Positions 1 to 6,461 are shown, numbered from the stretch's first letter. The stretch: 10,473 nt of DNA from Oscillospiraceae bacterium (GCA_016296485.1 JAEDJF010000047.1:1-10473), one strand, 5' to 3'. Translations and numbers: made by a program. Notes: generated by a model not told the origin, from the sequence alone.

Positions 1-96
1 GAGGGGGAGCCCGAGGAAGAAATTTCCTTGGATAAGGCGGAAGAAAATACCCCCAAAGACGACACTATTATTAAAGAAGAAGAGGAGGTTTGCTGA
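1..96 (+). CDS. 3' end of an upstream Rnf-operon gene, probably rnfG (partial)
   Basis: An open frame enters from the left edge and ends with TGA at 94-96. The visible 31 residues are an acidic, lysine-containing tail (many Glu and Asp, last residue Cys) with no membrane segment. The stop overlaps the ATG of rnfE (TGATG), so the two genes are translationally coupled. Clostridial Rnf operons are commonly ordered C-D-G-E-A-B, so the gene before rnfE would be rnfG, the FMN-binding subunit. That is inference from position only; no diagnostic motif lies inside the window. It could equally be another subunit with an acidic extension. Confidence 0.6.
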   Translation, partial: EGEPEEEISLDKAEENTPKDDTIIKEEEEVC

Positions 97-740
97 TGCC
101 CGAGCTTAAAGAAAAGCTCCTCCTTAAAAGGAGCCTTGACCACGTTTTCTTTTCCAACCCGGTTCTGGTCGGCGGGCTCGTAATCGGTCAGCTTGCCGCC
201 GGCGCCACCAACCTTCAAAACGGCGTCGCCCTCACGGTGACATTCTTTTTCGTGACCCTCCCGGTGCTTGTTTTTGCCGCCGCCTGTGGAAGATTTCTGC
301 CCCGGTGGTCAAGAATTATCGCTTATATGCTCATTTCCGGCGCGATGCTCTTCCCGGCTTACCTTGTCTGCCGGAGCATTTCGCCGACGATTCTCGACTC
401 GGTGGGCGTTTATCTCCCGCTTCTCGCGGTGAGCACCGTTCCCGCCCTCTATTCCGCAAGGTTTTCCGAGAGCCACCCGGTTTCCGTCGCTTTTCTTGAC
501 GGAGTTTTCCTAACCGTGGGCTTCGGGCTCGTTGCCGCCGTTCTCGGCGCGGCGAGGGAGTTCTTCGGAAGCGGAAGCCTCTGGGGCGTAAAGCTCGCCA
601 GCCAGAGCTTCCACGCCGTGAGCCTTCCTTTCTGGGGCTTTATACTCCTCGGATTTATGGCGGCAGGAGTGAGCGGAATAAGAATACTTTTAAAACTGCC
701 GGACTACGTCCCGCCGGTTGAAGAAGGGGAGGCGGAGTGA
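96..740 (+). CDS. rnfE: RnfE-like membrane subunit of an electron transport complex, cysteine-depleted
   Basis: This 214-residue integral membrane protein belongs to the RnfE/NqrD family, a subunit of the ion-pumping ferredoxin:NAD+ oxidoreductase (Rnf) in the cytoplasmic membrane. The ATG at 96 is chosen because AGGAGG at 83-88 sits 7 nt before it and it overlaps the upstream stop. Family landmarks are NPVLV (21-25), GVYLPLL (104-110) and the segment LDGVFLTVGFG followed by AREFFGSGSLWG. Several hydrophobic helices alternate along the chain. Known members carry one Cys about six residues after NPVLV (GLCP) and another in the TNC motif. Here those positions read Gly31 and Thr114, so both iron-centre ligands are missing. 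The other cysteines, 64 and 92, lie elsewhere. Family assignment is firm; participation in a working canonical Rnf complex is uncertain. Confidence 0.85.
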   Translation: MPELKEKLLLKRSLDHVFFSNPVLVGGLVIGQLAAGATNLQNGVALTVTFFFVTLPVLVFAAACGRFLPRWSRIIAYMLISGAMLFPAYLVCRSISPTILDSVGVYLPLLAVSTVPALYSARFSESHPVSVAFLDGVFLTVGFGLVAAVLGAAREFFGSGSLWGVKLASQSFHAVSLPFWGFILLGFMAAGVSGIRILLKLPDYVPPVEEGEAE

Positions 741-1333
741 TGGAATACATAGCTCGTTTTTTCCTTATGGTGCTGACTTCGCTCTTCGTTGAGAATATTA
801 TCTTTACGAGGGCCTTCGGCACGAGCCGCGTGCTCTATATTCTCCGTGAGCCGAAAACTCTTTTGAGGCGCACCGTCCTTCTGACCGGGGTGATAACCGT
901 CGCGGGAGCCGTAGGCTACCCCCTTCGGGGACTTGTCCAGTCGAAGGAACACGCCTACGTGCTCGTTCCGATGCTCTATATCGGCTGCATAGCCGCGACC
1001 TATGCCGCGGCGTATGTCTTGATTAAAAAACTGATGCCCGGATTTTTTGAAAACGTGAAAGACGACCTCGGACCTGCGGCGTTCAACTGCGCCGCCCTCG
1101 GAAGCCTTCTCATTCCCTCGATACAGAGGCTCGACTTCGTCGGGACCCTCGGCTACGGGCTCGGAATGGGGCTCGGCTTCGGGCTCGCGGCGGCAATAAT
1201 CGGCTTCGGCGTGAAGCGCCTCGAGCTTTGCCGGGTGCCCCGGGCTTTCAAAGGGCTCCCGATACTGCTCATATATCTCGGGCTTCTCTCTTTGGCGTTT
1301 TACGGACTCGTGGGGCATCAGCTTCCGACCTGA
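740..1333 (+). CDS. rnfA: RnfA-like membrane subunit of an electron transport complex
   Basis: This 197-residue membrane protein is of the RnfA/NqrE family, the partner of RnfE in the inverted-repeat membrane pair. The start is the ATG at 740, overlapping the rnfE stop (TGATG), with GGGAG at 727-731 as ribosome binding site; the GTG one codon upstream is less likely. Landmarks are VENIIF (17-22), FNCAALG (115-121), a glycine-rich helix around 139-155, VPRAFKG, and LLSLAFYGLVG near the C-terminus, which matches the family's SLAFMGFSGL-type end. The second family cysteine is kept (Cys117), but the first, in the GLCP-type motif, aligns with Ser29. It is tightly coupled to rnfE. No rnfB follows; the next gene encodes an unrelated envelope protein. 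Confidence 0.87.
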   Translation: MEYIARFFLMVLTSLFVENIIFTRAFGTSRVLYILREPKTLLRRTVLLTGVITVAGAVGYPLRGLVQSKEHAYVLVPMLYIGCIAATYAAAYVLIKKLMPGFFENVKDDLGPAAFNCAALGSLLIPSIQRLDFVGTLGYGLGMGLGFGLAAAIIGFGVKRLELCRVPRAFKGLPILLIYLGLLSLAFYGLVGHQLPT

Positions 1334-1357
1334 CCAATTACAAAAGGGTGCTGTTAG

Positions 1358-2761
1358 ATGGATAGAAGATACAAAGTAAAGCATTACAGATCAAGGATCT
1401 ATAACCCAATTCGCGGGAAAATAATAAGAGCGGCGCTGGCGCTTGCCGGGGCGGCGCTCCTTTTCGCCCTGGGCTGGTTCGCCTATGAGCCGCTTATGGC
1501 GAAAATCAATTCCGCGAACAAGGAGATAATCGAGCAAAACCCCGTTTCAAAACCCGAACCGGAGAAAAAGCCCGAAACTCCCCCTTTGGATTTTATTGAT
1601 AAAGAGACCCTTGCGGTAACGGTGCCCGAGGAAAAGCTCTATAACGCCGCGGATTACTACCTCTTTCTGAAGTCCCTCGACAAAGAGGTGACGGCGGTGG
1701 TGATTGATATGAAAACCGCCGGCGGAACCGTAACCTATAAATCAAAACAGGTCAGCGTCAACGACTACGGCACCGCTTCGGAAAACGCCGTGGACCTTGA
1801 AAGCAGGATAAAGACCGCCCGGAGCCTTGGGCTCGACGTAATCGCGAGAATATACGCCTTTGAGGACAGCACCGCTCCGTATAAATCCTACGACATGGCG
1901 ATTCGCTACGAGTCGGAGGAGGGAGTCCTCTGGCTGGACGACAGCGTTGACAACGGCGGAAAGCCCTGGCTCAACCCCTACTCTGACACCGCCCAGAAAT
2001 ACGTCCTCGACATAGTCTGCGATGCGGTGGACTTCGCGGTGGACGCGGTGATTCTCGACGGCGTGCGCTTCCCGGACGCCTACGGAATGGATTACGCCTA
2101 TTTCGGCGCGGCGGCGGAGACCCTTGAAAGGGGCGAAGCTTTAAGCCAGTTTGTCCAGCGCATCTATTCCGCCACCGTAACGAGCGAAACGGACCTTCTC
2201 CTTGCCTATGACGGCTTCGAGGTCATTTCCGGCGGAGATATTTACGGCGGCTCGCCCGCAGCCTTTAAGTGCGACGGGCTCGCCCCGACGATCGACCTTA
2301 ACGATTTCGTCGGGAAAAAGATGGGCGATATGAACTATAAAGTTCTGCCCGAGGACGTGACGGAACTTGCCGGGGAAATATACGAAGCCCTCGGCTACGC
2401 CACGGATATAAAGGTGTTCCCGACAATAACCTGCGCGGGGCTCGAAAAGTCCCAGCTCAAGACCCTTAAGTCCGTTTTAAGCGAAAAGGGAGCTTTCGGG
2501 TTTGTGCTCGTATATGACGAGGTTTTCTTCGGCGACGCGCCGGAGGAGGAAAAGCCCGAGGGCGGCGAGAGCGCCCCGGAAAGCTCCTCCCAGCAGCAGC
2601 CGCAAAATCCCTACACCCCGCCCGAAAGCAGCTCCTCGGCGCCAGAGAGCGTCCCGGAGACGCCCTCTGACGAAAATTCCGAAAGCTCCTCCGAGTCCTC
2701 CTCGGAAAGCTCCGAAAGCAGCAGCTGGAGCGGCGGACCAATCGTCCTCGGCGGAGATTAA
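1358..2761 (+). CDS. Membrane-anchored glycoside-hydrolase-like protein (DUF4015 family)
   Basis: This 467-residue protein has a short basic cytoplasmic N-terminus, one membrane segment (about 22-43), a Pro/Glu/Lys linker (60-76), an extracellular barrel-like domain (about 86-392) and a Ser/Glu/Pro-rich tail (393-467). The central domain resembles the DUF4015 putative glycosyl hydrolase family: VTAVVIDMKTAGG (111-123), LGLDVIARIYAFED (157-170), WLNPYS (204-209) and AVILDGVRFPD (230-240), the usual position of acidic active-site residues in this TIM-barrel-like group. The substrate is unknown; a cell-wall or exopolysaccharide role is only a guess. The ATG at 1358 has AAAAGGG about 9 nt upstream. 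Only 24 nt separate it from rnfA with no terminator between, so cotranscription with the Rnf genes is likely. The tail may span the wall; no LPxTG-type sorting signal is present. Confidence 0.8.
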   Translation: MDRRYKVKHYRSRIYNPIRGKIIRAALALAGAALLFALGWFAYEPLMAKINSANKEIIEQNPVSKPEPEKKPETPPLDFIDKETLAVTVPEEKLYNAADYYLFLKSLDKEVTAVVIDMKTAGGTVTYKSKQVSVNDYGTASENAVDLESRIKTARSLGLDVIARIYAFEDSTAPYKSYDMAIRYESEEGVLWLDDSVDNGGKPWLNPYSDTAQKYVLDIVCDAVDFAVDAVILDGVRFPDAYGMDYAYFGAAAETLERGEALSQFVQRIYSATVTSETDLLLAYDGFEVISGGDIYGGSPAAFKCDGLAPTIDLNDFVGKKMGDMNYKVLPEDVTELAGEIYEALGYATDIKVFPTITCAGLEKSQLKTLKSVLSEKGAFGFVLVYDEVFFGDAPEEEKPEGGESAPESSSQQQPQNPYTPPESSSSAPESVPETPSDENSESSSESSSESSESSSWSGGPIVLGGD

Positions 2762-2770
2762 ACGAAAAGA

Positions 2771-2794
2771 AGCGGCGGAAACGCCGCTTTTTTT
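2771..2794 (+). terminator. Intrinsic terminator after the DUF4015 gene
   Basis: A 7-bp GC stem AGCGGCG/CGCCGCT with a GAAA loop is followed by seven T's (2788-2794, the first closing the stem). It lies 10 nt after the stop and ends the Rnf/DUF4015 transcript. Confidence 0.85.
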
Positions 2795-2815
2795 GCGCCC
2801 CGGGGCGCAAAAAAA
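2788..2815. repeat. 28-bp perfect palindrome
   Basis: Seven T's, GCGCCCC, GGGGCGC and seven A's form an uninterrupted self-complementary sequence centred between 2801 and 2802. Its left T-run is also the T-tract of the preceding terminator, and its right end lies two bases before the -35 of the dCMP deaminase promoter. It is not a normal intrinsic terminator on either strand, because A's follow the GC arms. It may strengthen termination or act as an operator. Confidence 0.7.
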
Positions 2816-2817
2816 TG

Positions 2818-2846
2818 TTGTAAAATGTTTTGTTTTAGTATATGAT
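2818..2846 (+). promoter_or_regulatory. Sigma-A promoter for the dCMP deaminase gene
   Basis: The -35 TTGTAA (2818-2823) and -10 TATGAT (2841-2846) are separated by 17 nt. The start codon lies 24 nt after the -10, leaving a short leader with a strong AAAGGAGG site (2853-2860). Confidence 0.7.
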
Positions 2847-2869
2847 TGAATTAAAGGAGGGGAAAGCTT

Positions 2870-3367
2870 ATGAAAACCGAAAGACGCGACAAGATAAATT
2901 ACTACCTTGATATTGCCGAGACGGTGCTCGAGCGCGGGACCTGCCTTCGGCGGAGGTACGGAGCGATAATCGTAAAGAATGACCAGATAATTTCAACCGG
3001 CTACGTGGGCGCCCCCAGGGGGCGCAAAAACTGCAGCGACCTTGGCTGGTGCACCCGGGAAAAGCTCAACGTCCCCCGTGGGGAGCGCTATGAGCTCTGC
3101 CGCTCCGTCCACGCCGAGGCGAACGCAATCATCCACGCCGCGAGGGTGGATATGATAGGCTCGACCCTCTACCTCGTCGGCAAGGAGGTCTCCACCGGCG
3201 AGTACGTCAAGAACGCCAACCCCTGCAGTATGTGCAAGCGCCAGATTATAAACTCCGGAATCGAGACGGTGATAATCCGTGACGACAACGAAACCTACCG
3301 CGTGATAGACGTGAACGACGAGTGGATCACGAACGACGAATCCCTCGAGGGCGTTTTCGGGTATTGA
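2870..3367 (+). CDS. dCMP deaminase (ComEB-type cytidine/deoxycytidylate deaminase family)
   Basis: This is a 165-residue soluble cytosolic zinc enzyme that probably converts dCMP to dUMP, feeding dTMP synthesis. The zinc and catalytic signature is complete: HAEANAI with His81 and the proton-shuttling Glu83, then PCSMCK with Cys119 and Cys122. Further family features are the early TCLRRRYGAIIVK segment (24-36), STGYVGAPRG (42-51) and the Cys55/Cys61/Cys77 set seen in the dCMP deaminase branch, which argues against a tRNA-adenosine or guanine deaminase. Length is normal for bacterial dCMP deaminases. The ATG at 2870 follows AAAGGAGG by 9 nt. It is transcribed alone, between its own promoter and a strong terminator. 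In Bacillus the homologue ComEB lies in a competence operon; nothing here suggests competence. Confidence 0.92.
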   Translation: MKTERRDKINYYLDIAETVLERGTCLRRRYGAIIVKNDQIISTGYVGAPRGRKNCSDLGWCTREKLNVPRGERYELCRSVHAEANAIIHAARVDMIGSTLYLVGKEVSTGEYVKNANPCSMCKRQIINSGIETVIIRDDNETYRVIDVNDEWITNDESLEGVFGY

Positions 3368-3373
3368 TGAAAT

Positions 3374-3417
3374 GAAATAAAAAAGCGGGCGGCGAAAGCC
3401 GCCCGCTTTTTTATTTC
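3374..3417. terminator. Strong terminator after the dCMP deaminase gene
   Basis: A 20-bp perfect inverted repeat (3374-3393 and 3398-3417) surrounds a GAAA tetraloop. The inner 9 bp are GC (GCGGGCGGC) and the outer part is an A-run paired with TTTTTT. It could work in both directions, though no minus-strand gene needs it here. Confidence 0.9.
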
Positions 3418-3423
3418 GCTTTG

Positions 3424-3452
3424 TTGTAATTTGGATTTTGCAGGATTATAAT
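3424..3452 (+). promoter_or_regulatory. Sigma-A promoter for the HD hydrolase gene
   Basis: TTGTAA (3424-3429) and a perfect TATAAT (3447-3452) are separated by 17 nt. The ATG lies 41 nt after the -10, preceded by AAAGGGG (3478-3484). Confidence 0.8.
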
Positions 3453-3493
3453 AGCGCTGTGGATTTTAATATTTTCGAAAGGGGCGAAAAGAA

Positions 3494-4051
3494 ATGAAAA
3501 CTCTTACAAAGGCCATTTGTTTTGCTGCCGAAAAGCACGAGGGGCAAACAAGAAAGGGAACGGATATTCCCTATATCACCCACCCGATGGAGGCCGGGGC
3601 GATAGCCGCCACCTTGACAGATGATGAAGAAATAATCGCCGCGGCGGTCCTCCATGACGTCGTGGAGGACTGCGGCGTGACGGGCGGGGAACTTACCGTC
3701 CTTTTCGGAGAGAGGGTGGCGTCGCTCGTAGCGGCAGACAGCGAGGACAAAAGGGAGAGCCTTCCGGCGGCGGATACCTGGAAAATCCGCAAGGAGGAAA
3801 CCATAGCCGATATAGGCAAAATGAACCGGGACGAAAAAATCATAGTGCTTGCAGACAAGCTTTCGAATGTAAGGGCTATCTACAGGGACTACGCCGTCCT
3901 CGGTGACAGGCTTTGGGAAAAGTTTAACTGCCGCGATAAAAATGAGCAGGGATGGTACTATAAAAGCATCTGCGACGCCCTTCGGGAGGATTTTGAAAAG
4001 GATTTCGCCTGGCTGGAGCTATTCGAGCTGACAGCCCGGGTATTCGGCTGA
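3494..4051 (+). CDS. HD-domain phosphohydrolase, MESH1/SpoT-hydrolase-like
   Basis: This 185-residue cytosolic protein consists of a single HD hydrolase domain of the type found at the N-terminus of RelA/SpoT enzymes and alone in MESH1-like small alarmone hydrolases. The metal-ligand pattern is complete: His30 in THPMEA, His54-Asp55 in VLHDVVED, and Asp121 in LADKLSNVR. The Glu58-Asp59 pair expected for (p)ppGpp hydrolysis is also present. There is no synthetase, TGS or ACT domain. The likely role is hydrolysis of (p)ppGpp or a related nucleotide, but substrates of small HD hydrolases vary, so this is an inference from motifs. The ATG at 3494 has AAAGGGG 9 nt upstream. The gene has its own promoter and ends at a terminator shared with the convergent sortase gene. 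Confidence 0.85.
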   Translation: MKTLTKAICFAAEKHEGQTRKGTDIPYITHPMEAGAIAATLTDDEEIIAAAVLHDVVEDCGVTGGELTVLFGERVASLVAADSEDKRESLPAADTWKIRKEETIADIGKMNRDEKIIVLADKLSNVRAIYRDYAVLGDRLWEKFNCRDKNEQGWYYKSICDALREDFEKDFAWLELFELTARVFG

Positions 4052-4067
4052 AAGTCCATAACAAAAC

Positions 4068-4096
4068 AAAAAAAGCGCCCTTGCGGGCGCTTTTTT
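4068..4096. terminator. Bidirectional terminator between HD hydrolase and sortase
   Basis: The stem GCGCCC/GGGCGC (4075-4080 and 4085-4090) has a TTGC loop, a run of seven A's on its left and six T's on its right. It sits between two convergent stop codons, so it can serve both genes. Confidence 0.88.
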
Positions 4097-4106
4097 ATTT
4101 CACTTT

Positions 4107-5687
4107 TCAGTTCCCGCTGGCGGAAGCGGAGGAGCTATTCTGACTTTCGGAGGAGCTTACCTCGGAAGCGCCGGGATTTACGGCTTTAACTTCTTCGCTG
4201 GGTTTCCAGTTTTCGGCGTAGCCGTTAAACTCCTCGGAGTAGCTGTCCGGAATGGGAGCGTCGGCGTTGATGGTGAAGGACGCGTTCTTGACTACGAGCG
4301 CCTCCTCGTCCTCAACGAGCTTCGCAACGATAACGAAACGGTAACGCTCGCGGTTTCCGAGACCGAAGCCGACGGTGCAGGTAGAGAGGGTGAGAATCTT
4401 GTCGTCGGTTGTTACCTCCACGTCGTAATCGTAAAGGGAACGCTCCTGAACGGTGTCAAGAAGGGTCTGGTACTTGGTGCCGGGCTCCGGCTCGATGTAC
4501 CAAAGAGCCTTGCCGCCGTCTATCTTGGAGTCGTTATAGAATACGGCAAAAACTTCCCAGACGTAGTCGTGGTCGGCGGTGGAGAAATAAATATAGGGGG
4601 TCGCCTCGGCGAAATTCGGGTCTTTGAACTTAAAGAGCTGGGAGAAAAGCGGACCGTTGGGGTCGTCGTTGGTATAGGCAAGATTGGTGATACCGAGGTC
4701 GCTGTGTCCGAAAATTACGGTGTTGGTGGAAAGACCGTCAACTCCTTCGCCGAAGGTGTTGCGAAGGTGAGTGTAATAAGCGCCGTTTATCCAGTAGGTG
4801 CCGTTTACCTTTTTGCCGGTGATGTCGCGCTTATTGTAGGAGTAGCTCTTCGGGTCGTGGCAGACGCCTGCGTCAACGTCGCTCAATCCCGGGATATAGA
4901 GCCAGCCCACAACGTCGTTGTTGATGTTGAAGGCGTCGGCAATCTTGTCAAGGCGGGAGGGAACAACGAGGGCTTCGGGTCCTTCCTCCTCTTCGGTATT
5001 GTCTCCGGCGGAGCTTATCTGGACCTTGCTGGAGGAGTTGTCGTTGTCGATGACGGGGGTCTTGGTGCCGCTGCCGCAGCTGGTGGCAAGAATAAGTATA
5101 AGGGCTACGACCACTACGATGAGCGCGGCCGCGCCGCCGATGACCGCCCCGGTGGGGAGGGAATTGAGCTTCTCCATAAAAGCGTTTCCGCTTCCTGCGG
5201 GAGCCTTTTTCTCGGCTTTGGGAGCGGCTTTGGCTTCGCTCTTGGGCTCTGCTTTGGGTTCGCTCTTGGGCTCGGACTTGGGCTCTTCGGGCTTCTTTTC
5301 GGGAGCTTTTTCCGCTTTAGGCTCGGCGGATTTTTTGCCGTCTTTCTTGGCGGCGCCGGCTACGGTGTCGATTCCGGCGGAGATATTTTTGCCGACAGTC
5401 TTTGCGCCGGCGGCGGCGCCGGCAAAGAATTCGCCGATGAAACCGCCCTTTTTCTCTTTCTTTTTCTTTTTGCCGTCGTCCCAGCTTGGGTCGTCGTTGT
5501 ATTCCTTCTTCTGCGGCGCGACTTCGACTACGCGCACAATTTTGTGCGGCTTCGTTTCCTCCATTTCCTCGTCGGAGGGAGCGGGGATACCGTCGGCAAA
5601 GCTCTCGTCCTCAGCCTTGGCGGAGGGTCTTTTCTTGGGAGCTTCGTTCTCATCAATGAAGTCAGGATTCTTAAAATCGTCGTTCAT
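4107..5687 (-). CDS. srtB: Class B sortase with long cytoplasmic N-terminal extension
   Basis: This 526-residue membrane-anchored cysteine transpeptidase is expected to attach proteins to the cell wall outside the membrane. The C-terminal half is a class B sortase: NNDVVGWLYIPG (256-267), TVIFGHS with catalytic His328, LTLSTC with catalytic Cys437, and Arg450 before FVIVA. One membrane helix spans about 181-201. Before it lie roughly 180 cytoplasmic residues, far more than the short tail of typical SrtB: an acidic start, a Lys cluster (73-80), an Ala/Gly-rich stretch (81-114) and Lys/Glu/Pro repeats (115-162). After the fold comes a Ser/Glu-rich tail (about 459-526). The ATG at 5687 has AAAGGA about 9 nt upstream. 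It is monocistronic, with no sortase substrate or pilin gene nearby. The enzyme class is sure; substrate and the role of the extension are unknown. Confidence 0.9.
   Translation of the reverse strand: MNDDFKNPDFIDENEAPKKRPSAKAEDESFADGIPAPSDEEMEETKPHKIVRVVEVAPQKKEYNDDPSWDDGKKKKKEKKGGFIGEFFAGAAAGAKTVGKNISAGIDTVAGAAKKDGKKSAEPKAEKAPEKKPEEPKSEPKSEPKAEPKSEAKAAPKAEKKAPAGSGNAFMEKLNSLPTGAVIGGAAALIVVVVALILILATSCGSGTKTPVIDNDNSSSKVQISSAGDNTEEEEGPEALVVPSRLDKIADAFNINNDVVGWLYIPGLSDVDAGVCHDPKSYSYNKRDITGKKVNGTYWINGAYYTHLRNTFGEGVDGLSTNTVIFGHSDLGITNLAYTNDDPNGPLFSQLFKFKDPNFAEATPYIYFSTADHDYVWEVFAVFYNDSKIDGGKALWYIEPEPGTKYQTLLDTVQERSLYDYDVEVTTDDKILTLSTCTVGFGLGNRERYRFVIVAKLVEDEEALVVKNASFTINADAPIPDSYSEEFNGYAENWKPSEEVKAVNPGASEVSSSESQNSSSASASGN
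5238..5285 (-). repeat. Four 12-bp repeats coding Glu-Pro-Lys-Ser/Ala
   Basis: Residues 135-150 of the sortase are four tandem copies of Glu-Pro-Lys-(Ser or Ala). The repeat lies in the cytoplasmic extension and is likely to vary in copy number between strains. Confidence 0.75.
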
Positions 5688-5727
5688 TATCTTAATTCCT
5701 TTCCGAAAAATAGTTTACTAAATATAT

Positions 5728-5756
5728 AATATAACATTAAACACACGCAAAAACAA
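5728..5756 (-). promoter_or_regulatory. Probable sigma-A promoter for the sortase gene
   Basis: On the minus strand TTGTTT (5756-5751) and TATATT (5733-5728) are separated by 17 nt, 40 nt before the sortase ATG, in an AT-rich patch. The -35 is imperfect. Confidence 0.55.
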
Positions 5757-5903
5757 GCGAATACGGGAAAAATAGCTGAATCAATTTGAGATATTTTTCC
5801 GTTTTTGCCCCGGAGGGGGAAAAGTACATTTAATAAGTGCGCCGAAGAGCCCTTTTTGTTGCAGTTTTAAGGGAAAAATTCTTGTTTTCCGTCGGGGAGA
5901 CGA
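5757..5903. other. Intergenic stretch with no recognised feature
   Basis: This lies between the hairpin after the acetyltransferase gene and the sortase promoter; the whole gene-free interval is 5688-5933. I found no open frame with a ribosome binding site, no RNA motif and no convincing inverted repeat on either strand. Confidence 0.5.
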
Positions 5904-5928
5904 TAAACGGCGGGGCAAAGCCCCGCCG
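5904..5928 (-). terminator. Hairpin after the acetyltransferase gene, probable terminator
   Basis: The 9-bp GC stem CGGCGGGGC/GCCCCGCCG has an AAA loop, 5 nt after the stop on the minus strand. Only three T's follow, so termination may be incomplete. Confidence 0.6.
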
Positions 5929-5933
5929 AAATG

Positions 5934-6461
5934 TTAAAAAGTATAGCAAAGCTCGCCGATAGGAACGACGGGCTTCGGCGGAACGAGAGGCTCGTTAAGC
6001 TGCTTTTCGAGGGTCACAACGCTGTGCCAGGCGCCCAGCTTGTACCCGGAGTTTTTCAAAAAGCCTGCCTCTCTGAAACCGTATCTTTCGTGCATCTTTA
6101 TGGAAAATTCGTTGTCCGCAGTGATGACGGCGTAGCAGATGCAGAAATTCTGCTTCGTAAGTATATCGAAAAGGACGTCGTAAAGGGCGGAGCCGATTCC
6201 CCGACCCCTCTCTTCGGCGGCGACGTAAAGGGAGCTTTCGACGGTCCACTGGTACGCCGCCCTCGTCCTGTCGGGACCGGCGTAGGCGTAGCCGAGGATT
6301 CGCCCCTCCTCCTCATAGACAATCCAGGGGTATTTTTCCGTTATCTTTTCGACCCGCCCCCGAAACTCCGCCTCCGTCGGGACGTCGTACTCAAAAGTGA
6401 TGGCGGTATTGAGAACGTAGGGAGCGTAGATTTCGAGCATAGCCCCGGCGTCCGAAGGCAC
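5934..6461 (-). CDS. GNAT N-acetyltransferase (phosphinothricin/MnaT-like); start uncertain
   Basis: A cytosolic acetyl-CoA-dependent N-acetyltransferase of the phosphinothricin acetyltransferase/YncA (MnaT) branch, which acetylates small amines such as methionine analogues. Visible are DAGAMLEIYAPYV at the N-terminus, ITFEYDVPTEAEF, the acetyl-CoA loop ERGRGIGSALY (residues 84-94 from the GTG) and the C-terminal ERYGFREAGFLKNSGYKLG followed by a Trp, all typical of the family. Homology clearly begins four to seven codons before this GTG (KIRFAV), but there is no ATG, GTG or TTG in that frame between the GTG and the interior of the upstream ATPase gene. No Shine-Dalgarno sequence precedes the GTG. 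Translation may be coupled to the ATPase, whose stop lies about 20 nt upstream, or may begin at an unusual codon such as ATC. The tail after LEKQL is proline-rich. The exact substrate is unknown. Confidence 0.82.
   Translation of the reverse strand: MPSDAGAMLEIYAPYVLNTAITFEYDVPTEAEFRGRVEKITEKYPWIVYEEEGRILGYAYAGPDRTRAAYQWTVESSLYVAAEERGRGIGSALYDVLFDILTKQNFCICYAVITADNEFSIKMHERYGFREAGFLKNSGYKLGAWHSVVTLEKQLNEPLVPPKPVVPIGELCYTF

Noticed and set aside
2540..2758. Ser/Glu/Pro repeats at the end of the DUF4015 gene considered as a sorting signal or tandem repeat array
   Set aside because: There is no LPxTG or NPxTN-type motif, hydrophobic helix or basic end, and the repeats are irregular low-complexity codons.
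5075..5100. Possible lipobox (LATSC) at the end of the sortase membrane helix
   Set aside because: It comes after about 180 cytoplasmic residues and is not a proper lipobox; the helix is an uncleaved anchor.
4569..5729. A 386-codon open frame on the plus strand opposite the sortase gene
   Set aside because: Its low-complexity Gly/Val/Ala/Phe protein is the antisense image of the Lys/Glu/Pro-rich and Ser-rich sortase; the sortase has full catalytic motifs and a ribosome binding site.
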